DNA of 64,000 nucleotides from Prorocentrum cordatum (Eukaryota > Sar > Dinophyceae > Prorocentrales > Prorocentraceae), in NCBI GenBank assembly GCA_963575745.1, contig CAUYUJ010014195.1:1-64000 (forward strand), in the 5' to 3' direction. The notes beneath the pieces are model-generated. The model was not told the DNA's origin. It worked only from the letters and a program-made list of their open reading frames with translations, and did no database searches. How positions within the stretch are numbered: position 1 is the first letter of the stretch; each line of letters begins with the position of its first letter. The translations under genes and the position numbers were made by a program. Positions 43,211-52,429 of this stretch are shown one piece after another.

Positions 43211-43802
43211 AACGAGTGGAGGAAAAACAGAAATGGTTTTGTACGTGAGAGCGAGGAAGAGAGGGCGGAAGAGAGCGATGAGAAGGAGGAGGGAGGGAGC
43301 GAGGGATGAGTGATGTCGCGTGGAATGGTGGAGGCATGATGGAGGACGGAGGGAAGGATAATGAGGTGGCAGAGAGGAGATCAGGGATGAACGGGTGTGG
43401 GATACTCGTTTTCCTTCCGCTCATCCGCCACCCCAACTTGGACCCCCAAGCCTCGCACGTCGCACCCCGTGATGCGCGGTTGTCTTCGTGCCCTCAAGCC
43501 GCCCCCTAGACAGTGCCGGCCCGGCGGCCCCACCCCCTACCGCGACGCGCGAAGCGTGGTCACCTTCGCGCCCCCGCGGGTGACCTGCAATCAAGATGCA
43601 TCGTAAGTATGCAAGGTAAGGATGAGGATGCAAGGCCCTCAACATTGACTCAGGATGGGTCGAAGATGCAGGTACGCAAGTGCAGCCTTGATGAAGCAGC
43701 GCATCCCATGGATTCTGACTGTATAGTCGACCTCCTCTCTGTTGCCGTGGTGGATTTTCAACCGTTTACCTTGCGTGGGCAGACCACGACAAGCCCTGCC
43801 AC
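43211..43802. other. No feature recognised
   Basis: A purine-rich tract at 43,250-43,400 (+ strand) is followed by mixed DNA without supported coding sequence. Confidence 0.5.
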
Positions 43803-43975
43803 TAAAACAAGGCTAGGATCGGGATAAATCGCTCCAGAGCGTTCCGGAACGCTCTCAGAGCGTTCCGGAACGCTCTGGAGCGGCCGCGGCGCCCAATACA
43901 TCCTCCAGACCCGCCGATTCTCAGAGATTTCGAGTTATCCCGATCCGATTTTGTCCCGATCTTCGCGTCGTTTTA
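43803..43975 (-). mobile_element. Foldback element family G, 173-bp copy with a perfect 53-bp palindrome
   Basis: Begins TAAAAC and ends GTTTTA. At 43,830-43,882 the sequence is a perfect palindrome with 26-bp arms around one base, built from two copies of AGAGCGTTCCGGAACGCTCT. The copies at 47,008 and 18,576 have the same length. Confidence 0.9.
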
Positions 43976-44065
43976 GCCACGGTGACCCGTTTCCCCGTAC
44001 TGCGGCCAGTGGAGCTGGGCGCTGCGCGGAGCGCCTGCGCCCCGCAGCGGCTCTGGAGCAGCAGC

Positions 44066-44114
44066 TCGTTGTCCTCCTCCTCCTCCTCCTCCTCCTCCTC
44101 CTCCTCCTCCTCCT
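44066..44114. repeat. (CTC)n microsatellite
   Basis: Sixteen or so CTC triplets ending CTCCTAG. Confidence 0.95.
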
Positions 44115-44640
44115 AGTCGTGATCTTGAGCAGGTCATGCTGCTGGTTTGGATCTGGCTGGCCCGCCGGGGCGATGAACTGGACGACGTGCGTGACAACAG
44201 CCTGGGGAGCCCGGTCGACGCGCAGTTCCGCGCCAGGCTCCGCGCGCTGGAGACGGATGCCATAGAGGGGCGCTGCGGACAAACAGTTCGAGGTGTGACC
44301 TGGCTTTGCGCAGCGAGCAGACCGCGCGGCGCGCCGACGTGCGGGCGCGCGTGGGCGATGCGTCGCGGCGGCCGCGCATAGCGTCCCAAGGCCCTGGCTG
44401 GGTCGCATGCCTGCGCTGCGGGGGCGAAGTCGCCGGCCGTGCGCCGGCTGGGCTCCGGCACGGCCTCCCCGCGCAACAGGCCTCCGGCTTCCTCGTGCTG
44501 CTGGCAGCCACGCGCGCCGGAGGCACGCAGGCAGACGGAAAGGCGGCGCTGCGCTTGCGGCTCGCCGCGGGCCCAAGGGGCCGCCGGAAGCTCCAGATTA
44601 ATTCGGCGCCCGTCGCGAGCGCGGATGTCTGCCGTGCGCC
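44115..44640. other. GC-rich open frames on both strands, coding strand undecided
   Basis: Both strands are open with G/C-rich third positions. The minus strand offers RTADIRARDGRRINLELPAA and, in another phase after a good acceptor (TTTGTCCGCAG), ELRVDRAPQAVVTHVVQFIA. The + strand offers DELDDVRDNSLGSPVDAQFR. A minus-strand exon pair would agree with the neighbouring candidates, but the apparent intron would be only about 27 bp. Confidence 0.3.
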
Positions 44641-44919
44641 CGCCGGGGTCCTCATTATTTTTTCTCCGCCTCTCCCCATCCCCCGTCTCGCATCAGGGCT
44701 GCCGCCGAATCGCGGTGCGTCCTCCTTCGGGCTCCTGTGCAACGCCTGTCGCACAGTGTCCCTCCAGCCGTGCTGCTGGCGTAAAGGGTCTGCTCTTCCA
44801 ACCCACACATGTTTCCCTTCGGAAAAGGGGTGCATCCACCCTCCTTCCGCTCCCGGGGGTCTGGAACAAGGGGGGGCGGATGTGTCAGAGGGCCCGTTCA
44901 GGCCCATGGTGGCCTCAGA
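44641..44919. other. No feature recognised
   Basis: Mixed DNA; no repeat or convincing exon. Confidence 0.5.
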
Positions 44920-45137
44920 TACAGTGCGGGCGCGGCCGCAAGAACCCCTCGCAAGAAACCCAACCCTGAGAACCCGTGCGCGAGGTGCACCTGAGGGGAA
45001 ACCCGGAGCACCCTGAACGCAGCAACTCCTTCAACGGCTGCGGGAAGTCACCGCGCAGCGCGAGGAGCGAAGAAACCCAGGAAACCCTGACGAAAAGCAT
45101 ATGGCTTCTAGGTTTCTTGATGCGCGCCCCCACTGTA
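44920..45137. mobile_element. Tc1/mariner-like non-autonomous element, second subfamily (218 bp)
   Basis: Begins TACAGTGCGGGCGCG and ends CGCGCCCCCACTGTA; inner ends GCAAGAACCCC and AGGTTTCTTGATG extend the inversion. The TA-CAGT termini resemble family F, but the body differs. Confidence 0.75.
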
Positions 45138-45186
45138 CCCCAAGATAGTTTTCAATACAGCTGAAGATGGCCAAACTTGGAACAAC

Positions 45187-45640
45187 ATGGCGATCAACAT
45201 TAACTGCTTCGGTGAACCTGCAGGCGACAAGGCGACTACCCGCCATATTGTACCACTGCGCGTTCCTGCACTTCCCTGGCCAATGCAACTCGCCTGTGAC
45301 TCGTTACTAGATGCGTTGCTGCGGATACCTGCAGAAGCGTCAATCAGTATGATCAGATCTCAAAGGACTGAGTGCTGAGGGAACCTCTAGTTATTGTGGT
45401 GGAGTCGGCTAGCCCCATCATGTGGGACGCTGGCACGTCTCCTGGGCACTGGGGCTTCCACCACATGCTTGCCAACTTACCCCGATATGTGCTGCCTCCG
45501 TGTCGGCGGCAACTCATCTCTAAGATCAGGCGGTTCGGGCTTCTGAAACCACCTGCTCATGGAATAAGTGTTGATGCTATATCACGTGGCAATCTCGTAT
45601 GTTCGGCGGCGAGTATCAGCCGCGCATATCCTCCTCATTC
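45187..45640 (+). pseudogene. Possible frameshifted coding remnant, unrecognised
   Basis: 45,187-45,378 reads PLRVPALPWPMQLACDSLLD and on to a TGA. One frame over, from about 45,372, REPLVIVVESASPIMWDAGT continues to a (CTC)n tract. The two pieces fit end to end with a shift near 45,375, as in a decayed gene or retrocopy. It is the only sizeable + strand candidate outside the LINEs in this part. No family was recognised. Confidence 0.3.
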
Positions 45641-45695
45641 CTCCTCGTCCTCCTCATCCTCCTCCTCATCGTCCTTCTCCTCCTCCTCCTCCTCT
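45629..45695. repeat. (CTC)n microsatellite
   Basis: CCT/CTC triplets with CAT and CGT interruptions. Confidence 0.9.
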
Positions 45696-45879
45696 ATCAC
45701 CCCCCTCTCTGTCATATTGTTTGGCATCGAGCCCTCGGCATGTTTGGGGCATGCTGTTTGTACACCTCGCCCCCTATCGACACATGCATGCGTGTACAAA
45801 CGTCTCCCCCCGCCGCGCAATCCCTGCTTCATCGCGTGTTTTCTCCAGCTCTTTCCAAAGCCAGAGGACGGCCCCCATA

Positions 45880-46430
45880 GGTCAAGACGGCTGCAAGGTG
45901 CCCAACTGCAAAAACAAGATGACCCGAAGGTCTCCCAATGCCCAAGGCTACGCTCAAGAAGTCAAGCCTCAGGACTCCCTGAACAGGTGTCCACACAGTG
46001 GCAACATGGTCAACATGAACTTCGACACGGCATACAAGATGCCCTGGCAGGCGGAACACTCGAAGCTCCAGTGCTGTCTCGGGAAGGGTTCATAGAGCCC
46101 CCTAAGCCAGCCCCAGCGTGGGCCCGAGTTGGGTCCTGAAGCGGGCCAACAACTGCTCCAAAGGAGCCCCAAGACTGCCCAGGAGTGCCCCACGAGAGCT
46201 CCAGGAGATCTCCTAAAGCACTCCAAGTGCTGTCCCTACGGCGACAACGAGATTCCACCAATCCCCTGGAAGAAGCTCGGTATAACAAGTTCTCCTATGG
46301 CGGACTCAAGACGTCGCACAGCGCCACGAGATAAGTACCCGCAAGAACCATCCCCGAGATCCCCGAGAGGGACCCAAGGAGGCCCCACAGAGGAGCCACA
46401 AGAGCAACGCGAGAACAGCGCAACTGAGCG
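45880..46430 (+). repeat. Diverged 11-bp minisatellite (family O), with an open frame
   Basis: CCCAAGACGG-like words recur loosely, with clearer spacing at 46,160-46,230 and 46,370-46,420. A frame over 45,884-46,092 reads GCKVPNCKNKMTRR and further with eight Cys and a stop at 46,093-46,095. It looks protein-like, but the texture matches the repeat family, so it is not called a gene. Confidence 0.45.
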
Positions 46431-46526
46431 GCTACACTGAGGGTAAGCGTCGTAGCCTCACTGCCCGAACGGCCCCAAGATGATTTGACCGACCCTGCCT
46501 GGAAGAGCTCGTCACAAAAACAATAC

Positions 46527-48163
46527 TGCGAGCGTTTCGATGCCAATCACGCTGGCACGGTCACGGGGCTTGCAGCAGAAGGCTCGATACACCAAATCGT
46601 ACTCCTCTTTCGCCTGCTGTGGTGCCATTGTCCCGCTGCTGCTGATGCTGCCACTGCCAGTGCTGCCGCCGTCGCTTCTGCAGCGTGTGCATTCGGTCCC
46701 CCCGGTCTCCTCCTCTAGCAGGTCCTTGCAGCGCGGCTCGTCCAGCATGGTAAAGGCCCCGCCAGCAGCAGCCTGCGATCAGACCGCGGGAGACATTGAG
46801 ATCGCAAGCCCTCCCTGTCTCTCTCTCTCTCTCTCTCTTCTCCGCCACCCTCTCCCTCTCTCTCTATATATATATATGTGTGTGTGTATCGCTCCCTCCC
46901 GGTCTCCCCTCCCCCCTCCCCACTCATCCCCCGCCCCTCTGCCCCTATCACTCCTCGCGCGCTGGCAGCATGGCGCCCCCCCCCCCCCGCCGCACTTTCA
47001 GGGCCCCTAGAACAGGGCTAGGATCGGGATAAATCGCTCCAGAGCGTTCCGGAGCGCTCTCAGAGCGTTCCGGAACGCTCTGGAGCGGCCGCGGCGCCCA
47101 ATACATCCTCCAGACCCGCCGATTCTCAGAGATTTCGAGTTATCCCGATCCGATTTTGTCCCGATCTTCGCGTCGTTTTACCCCCCCCCCGAGGCCCAGC
47201 GGCCGCCGCCGCCCGGACCAGAAGGAGGGGAGGTGGCGCGCAGGCGGAGGGGCGGGGGCGGCCGCTGCCGGGCGCCCCCCTCCTCCTCCTCCTCCTCCTC
47301 CTCCTCCTCTCTCCTCCTCCTCCTCCTCTCTCCTCCTCCTCCTCCTCCTCCTGATCCTCCTCCTCCTCATCCTCCTCCTCCTCCTCCTCCTCCTCCTGAT
47401 CCTCCTCCTCCTGATCCTCCTCCTCCTCCTCCCCGGGGGGGGGAGGACCCCCGCCTTGGACACGTGCCTGCTCAGCAGGATGGGCTTGATCTTGTCGAGG
47501 AAGGCGTCCGCGAACTTCGGGCTCAGCTCCAGGATCTTGTCCGCGGGCATGTTGCGGCGCTCGCGCTCCAGGGTCACGTCCTCGCCTGGCGAGGGAGCGC
47601 CGGCACGCACCGCGGGAGGGCGGCAGGCCGCCGCCAGGGGGAAGAGAGAGAGCCTCGGGGGTGGCTCTGGCGGCGGGCGCCGTGACAGGCCAGGGGTGCT
47701 GGGGCGCAAATGCGCGGCAGAGGGGATCGCGGGGAGAGACGGCGTGATGGAAGGGACGGGGCGGGCGGAAGGGAAAGCAGCGATGGGAGGGAACGGGAAG
47801 CGCCATCGCGGCAGCAGGAGCTGGGCCCTCAAAAGAAGAAGAACAACAGTACTGATAAGAGCAAGCAGTACGGAGGAGAAGAAGAGAGAGAAGGTCGGAC
47901 GGGGACAGATGGATGGGCACGTGGACCTTGTCCGGGAGGAAGCCACAGGCAAAAAGCAAAACGGGGAAGGGGCGGTCAGTGCACCAGATCGGCCGCCACC
48001 CAGCTTGGCGGCCCGGGCCGCTGGAAACGCGGATGGCTCTTGTATTTCCGCCACTGCGCCGCCCCCTGGGCGAACGAGCACCTCTCCGTCGTGTTGCCGT
48101 TCTGTGGTGGCACTGGCCTGGACGACTTCCTCCCGCGTCCGAAGGTGCCTGCCAGGACGCTTC
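46527..48163 (-). CDS. Candidate three-exon gene, product unrecognised
   Basis: Exon 1 is 48,163-47,985 (59 codons, includes CSFAQGAAQWRKYKSHPRFQ). Exon 2 is 47,580-47,455 (42 codons, includes LSPKFADAFLDKIKPILLSR). Exon 3 is 46,772-46,527 (82 codons, includes EEYDLVYRAFCCKPRDRASV). All three end in phase 0 and join without stops. Donors are CTG|GTGCAC, AAG|GCGGGG and GCA|GTATTG; acceptors are TCAAG|, CAGGCGAG| and CGCAG|. Third positions are mostly G or C, unlike the flanks. Introns hold (GGA)n tracts, a (CT)n/(TA)n tract and a family G element. Exon 3 has two CxxC-like Cys pairs (about residues 28-31) and a Ser/Gly linker. Neither gene end is visible. The GC donor and repeated AG at an acceptor fit dinoflagellate introns. 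Confidence 0.55.
46808..46890. repeat. Compound (CT)n-(TA)n-(GT)n tract
   Basis: Same order of simple repeats as at 897-940; lies in the proposed second intron of the 46.5-48.2 kb gene. Confidence 0.9.
47008..47180 (-). mobile_element. Foldback element family G, 173-bp copy
   Basis: Begins TAGAAC, ends GTTTTA. Nearly identical to the copy at 43,803 (one visible change in the palindrome, GGAGCG for GGAACG). It lies in a proposed intron. Confidence 0.9.
47280..47440. repeat. (CTC)n array with CTGAT interruptions
   Basis: Triplet tract; purine-rich on the proposed coding strand, directly downstream of exon 2. Confidence 0.95.
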
Positions 48164-48249
48164 CTTGAGGCACCCGAAGGACCGCCGACCGATCGCCGAA
48201 ACAAACTTCTTCCGCCGCTGCTCGATCGGCGCAGCTGCCTCACCAGACG

Positions 48250-48515
48250 TTCCTCCTCCCTCCTCCTCCTCCTCCTCCTCCTCCTCCTCCTCCTCCTCCT
48301 CCTCCTCCTGCTCCTCCTCCTCCCCTCCTCCTCCTCCTCCTCCTCCTCCTCCCTCCTCCTCCTCCTCCTCCTCCTCCTCCTCTCCCCCTCCTCCCCCTCC
48401 TCCCCCACCTCCTCCTCCTCCTCGTCCTCCTCCTCCTCCTCCTTCTCCTGCTACTCCCCCATTCCTCCTCCTCCTCCTCCTCCTTCTCCTCCTCCTTCTT
48501 TTCCTCCTCTGCCCC
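48250..48515. repeat. (CTC)n array
   Basis: About 265 bp of CTC/TCC with short CCC, CTG and CTT breaks. Confidence 0.95.
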
Positions 48516-48855
48516 CCACTCCGTACTGTCAGGCCGACAGAACCAGGTGCTGACTTCACGAGCCTCGCTCAGGGGTGCGCTCACGCTGCCAATCTGTATG
48601 GCGGCGGCTGAAAAAAACTACCACTGGCGGGGACCGCGTTCAACAAACAGCTCTCCGCGCTGCTGGAACTTTCTGATGATGACGACGATTCAAACTCCTC
48701 CTGTAATAGAAAAACAAACAACTGCATAGATATAGTTCCAACCATCCTATGGTGTGGGATCCTCGCTTTGAAGAGACAGCACCCCGTGTCCCTCTCCGCA
48801 CATATCCTGTTCTCTACTCTCACCTTCCTCCCCTCCTCCGTCCTCCTCCCCTAAT
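48516..48855. other. No feature recognised
   Basis: Mixed DNA after the CTC array; short frames only. Confidence 0.5.
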
Positions 48856-49299
48856 TGCCTCTGCCCTCACACCCCGCACACGCTTCGTGGTCCCATAGGG
48901 AACTTCACCCGAAAGCCCCAAATGCCCCACTGGCTGCGTTCGCATGCGCCGACCGCACCCTTCTCGGCACACCCCTCACACGTTTCGTGGTCCCCAGGGT
49001 GCTCCACCGAATGCCGCTGGCTTGGGGGGGGGGGGGGGGGGCGAGCGCCGTGCACACCAGCCACATGCAAACAAGTGGCCCTGGTCGGGCAGGGGTCGCT
49101 TCTGGTGCGGCGGCGCTGTAGGGGGGGCCAGATCCGAGCGCGTGGGCCAGAGCTGTGAGGGGGGGACCCCATGTGAGCCCGAACCGTCAGTGCCTGCGGC
49201 GAGCGGGCACCCTGACGCGTGGCCGAGCAGAGTCGGACGCGCAGCGCCCGCGGAGCCGACGCGCCCGTGCACCCTGCTGCTCCTGCTGCAGAAGGCGGG

Positions 49300-49302
49300 T
49301 GG

Positions 49303-49352
<50 letters not shown>
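49300..49352. repeat. (CTG)n microsatellite, ~17 units
   Basis: Uninterrupted TGC/CTG triplets inside the insertion of the 88-90-bp array; a rare non-CTC triplet in this window. Confidence 0.95.
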
Positions 49353-49353
<1 letters not shown>

Positions 49354-50035
49354 CGCCGCTTTCTGCCTCGACCCTGGGGCGAAGACCGAAGGGGGCGACG
49401 GGGAAGAAGCGCTTGAGCTGGAAACCAACGTTCTCGGGACGGGGGCCCGATTCCCAGATCTCCGGTGATACATTTTTCCCAGCCACCCTGTGGTGTCGGG
49501 TCTTCGTTCTGAATCAGCAGCACCCCACGTGCCACTCCTCCCGCTGCCCCCTCCTCCCTCCTGCCTCCGACCTCCTTCTGCGCAAATTCCGCATGCGTGG
49601 CCACGCCCAGTCTGGCACATCGCTTCCGCGCTCGGCGGTCCCAATAAGAAGAATCCTATAGAAGGCCCAAATGGCACAGCCCGCATGCATGACCACGCTC
49701 ACTCTGGTACATCGCTCACACTTCTCGTGGCGCCAATGGAGTTCTACGGAAGGTCCAAGTGGCGAAGTCACCATGCGTGCCCACGTTCATTCTGGCACAT
49801 CGCTCACACGTTTCGCGGCCCCAGTAAAAGCTCCGCAGAAGGGCATAATGGCGAAATCACCATGCGTGCGCACGCTCTGGCACATCCTTCAAACGTTTCG
49901 CGGCTCCAAGAAGAGCTCCTCAGAAGGCCATGGCGGCAAAGCTCGCGTGCGTGACCACGCTGCGGACAAGATTCATGTCCATATCCAGCGCTTTTTGGAT
50001 TTTTTTGGAAGCGGCGCCACAAGGCCGAGGCGCAC

Positions 50036-50085
50036 GGGATATGGATAAACATCGAGCCTCTAGGGGGCAAATTTATCCATATCCA
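50036..50085. repeat. Inverted pair GGATATGGATAAA/TTTATCCATATCC
   Basis: The arms are about 13 bp and separated by about 22 bp including CTCTAGGGGG; a third TCCATATCCAG lies at 49,977. Confidence 0.8.
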
Positions 50086-51000
50086 GTGCGTCTGGGGTTT
50101 CTTGGGAAGGGAGCCCGAAACTCCATACTGCACTGGATCTACACAGAAGTATTGCCCGCACAAGCCCATCCTGGCACACCCCTCATGGCCCCATAAGAGC
50201 TCCACATAAGGCCATACTGGCAAAGTCCGAAAGCGTCACCACGCTCATCCTGGCACACACACATACACACCTCATACGTTTCTAGGTCCCATAAGAATTC
50301 CACAGAAGGCTCAAATGGCAAAGTCCGCAAACCTGACCACGCCCCTTCTACCAACACGCCCTTTACACGTTTCGTGGCCACCACAAGAGCTCCACAGAAG
50401 GCCATAACGGTAAGGTCCACATGCGGACCATACCCATTCTGCCACATCGCTCACACACTTCGCGGCCTCAGTAGGAGCTCATCAGAAGGCCCAAAAGACA
50501 AATTCCGCAGGCGTGAGCACGCTCAATCTGACACATCGCTCAAACGTTTCGTGGCCCGATAGGAGCTCCACGAGAGGCCCGTGTGGTAGGGGCCGCATGC
50601 GTGAAGGCCCCAGCGGCAGGGTTCGCATGGCGCCCCGCCCATCTCGGCGCAGACCTCACAAGTTGCATGGCCCCATAAGGGGGATCGGCCAAAATCCCCG
50701 GTGGCAGGGTTCACATGGGGTCGTCCCGCCCACCTCGGTGCAACCCTCAAGCGCTTCGTGGTCCCATGTGGAGCTCCACCGACGGCCCCCGTGGCAGCGC
50801 CCGCATACCGCCGCCCGGCCCACCTTGGCGCACCCCTCGCGCGCGCCGTGGCCCCGTAGGGAGCTCCACCGAGGGCCCCAGTGGCAAGGCCCGCGTACCG
50901 CCGCTCAGTCCATCTCGGCACACGCCTCACACGTTTCGTAACCCAATAAGGCGCCCCCCCTCCTTCGGCACACCCCTCAAGCGCTCCTCCTCCTTCGTCC

Positions 51001-52019
51001 CCTCCCATAGGGAGCTCCACAGGGAGCTCCCCCTTCTTCGTCCCCTCCCGTTGCGCCGCCTTTGAGGAGAGGGTCATGTCCTGCGTCACTCGCACCCTCA
51101 TATGGTTGTATCCTTCGCCTGGGTAGCTTTCAACCCCTGTATGCTTTCTCGATTTTAGCATCCAGTGCACGCTATCAGACACAAGGGCCATTATACATGC
51201 ACCCGCCACAGGAAGAAATACCCCCCGGAAAGGGGGCAGGACATCTTTGGTCGCACACTAAAAAACATCAGATCGACAAATGTCGGGCCCCCTCGGGCAC
51301 CTCTTCACCGCCATCCGAGGACTAAAAGAGGACAAAGGGCGCCCCCGGCGAGGGCCCAACGATTTCTGGCACCGGCGGGGGCCCCTCGCCAGGTGCCAGG
51401 ACTTGAACCGCGACGGCTCGACTACTTAACCGCGAGGGTCTGCTGCGCAAGTGTCACTGTCCAAGATTGACTTGAACGGCATTGGTCGCCGTCGTCGGAT
51501 GACACCTCCTCGAACAAGTTAAACTGGTAGCCGTGCTTGCGCACGTCTGGGCCCTTATTCCTGCCGTCCTGGTCCTTCATCTGCACCGACCAGCCTGTCG
51601 TCCAAACCAAGCAGGCGAGGCATACAGACCGAATGGCAAGTAGCACCGACGACACGGAACGACAAGTGCCAGATCTTACTGAAACTTTGATGAGACGTGA
51701 TCATATGCGGGCACCCACCAGGGAAACACTTTCCCCTACGTGTCTGAACAACAACAAGCATGCTGTTGCTTCAAGCGATCCCCACCGAAACCTTAAAGCG
51801 CTTGTTCCCGACGGCGCGCGGTCGCCGTAATGGTGGAACGCTGCGCGCGGGGCCCTCTGGTCACCGGTCTCGGCAAGTGCGGCGGTCGGGCCGGGTGGCG
51901 AATCCCGCTTCCTCCGAATCCAACAACACCTGAACTCCTGACAAAAGAAATCGGAAGAGACCCCGTGCGAAAAACAAAAAAGATTCGATCACGTGCGGTG
52001 CGAAAGCGAGAGACAGCCG
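51001..52019. other. Unassigned DNA with a B-box-like motif near 51,400
   Basis: The minus strand at 51,412-51,400 reads GGTTCAAGTCC, a perfect RNA polymerase III B-box match, but flanking bases do not form a T-stem and no tRNA fold is visible. No gene or repeat is supported. Confidence 0.4.
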
Positions 52020-52335
52020 CGGCCTGTTGAAAGAGGAAGAGGACGATCATCAGCAGGAGGCACACGACGAAGACGAACATCAGCAGGAAGAGGACGAGGA
52101 CGAAGAGAAGACACGACGAACATCAGCAGGAAGAGGACGAGGAGGAAGAGGAGGAGGAACACGACGAAGACGAACATCAGCAGACAGGATCATCATCAGC
52201 AGGAGGAGGACGATCATCAGCAGGAGGAGGCGGACGACGAAGGATGAGGAGGAACAGCAGGAAGGCGAGGCGGGCCTCTCCTCCCCACTGTTCCTCCTCC
52301 TCCTCCTCCTCCTCCTCGCCTGCCTCCCTCCTCCT
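52020..52335. repeat. GAC/GAA/CATCAGCAG purine-rich repeat followed by (CTC)n
   Basis: CATCAGCAGGA recurs at least six times among GAGGACGA words, giving Asp/Glu/Gln/His-rich or Arg-rich frames, then a CTC tract at 52,295-52,320. Treated as low-complexity DNA. Confidence 0.8.
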
Positions 52336-52429
52336 CCAGTTTGTCCCAACTCCTCGTCCTCTCGTCGTCCTCCCTCCTCTTCTCTTACCTCCTCCCCTCT
52401 CCTACCTCCTGCCCTCTCTTGCTTGGCTA

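Larger units (their letters stand above)
48856..51000. repeat. 88-90-bp tandem array, diverged, with two insertions
   Basis: The anchor CACACGTTTCGTGGCCCC recurs at 48,881, 48,981, 49,721, 49,809, 49,894, 50,277, 50,368, 50,456, 50,544, 50,661, 50,751, 50,841 and 50,931; most gaps are 85-91 bp and the last three are exactly 90. Units also share GAGCTCCACAGAAGGCC. Insertions at about 49,025-49,600 (with a CTG tract) and 49,965-50,165 (with a TATCCATATCC inverted pair) interrupt it. Where the period is 90 bp, minus-strand frames give a 30-residue repeat; I do not call it a gene. Confidence 0.85.

Noticed and set aside
47126-48559. Open frames of more than 420 codons on both strands
   Set aside because: They are held open by CTC/GGA arrays; the proposed exons use only short parts and need splicing.
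51400-51470. Possible tRNA gene on the minus strand with a perfect B box
   Set aside because: The T-stem does not pair and no acceptor stem could be found.
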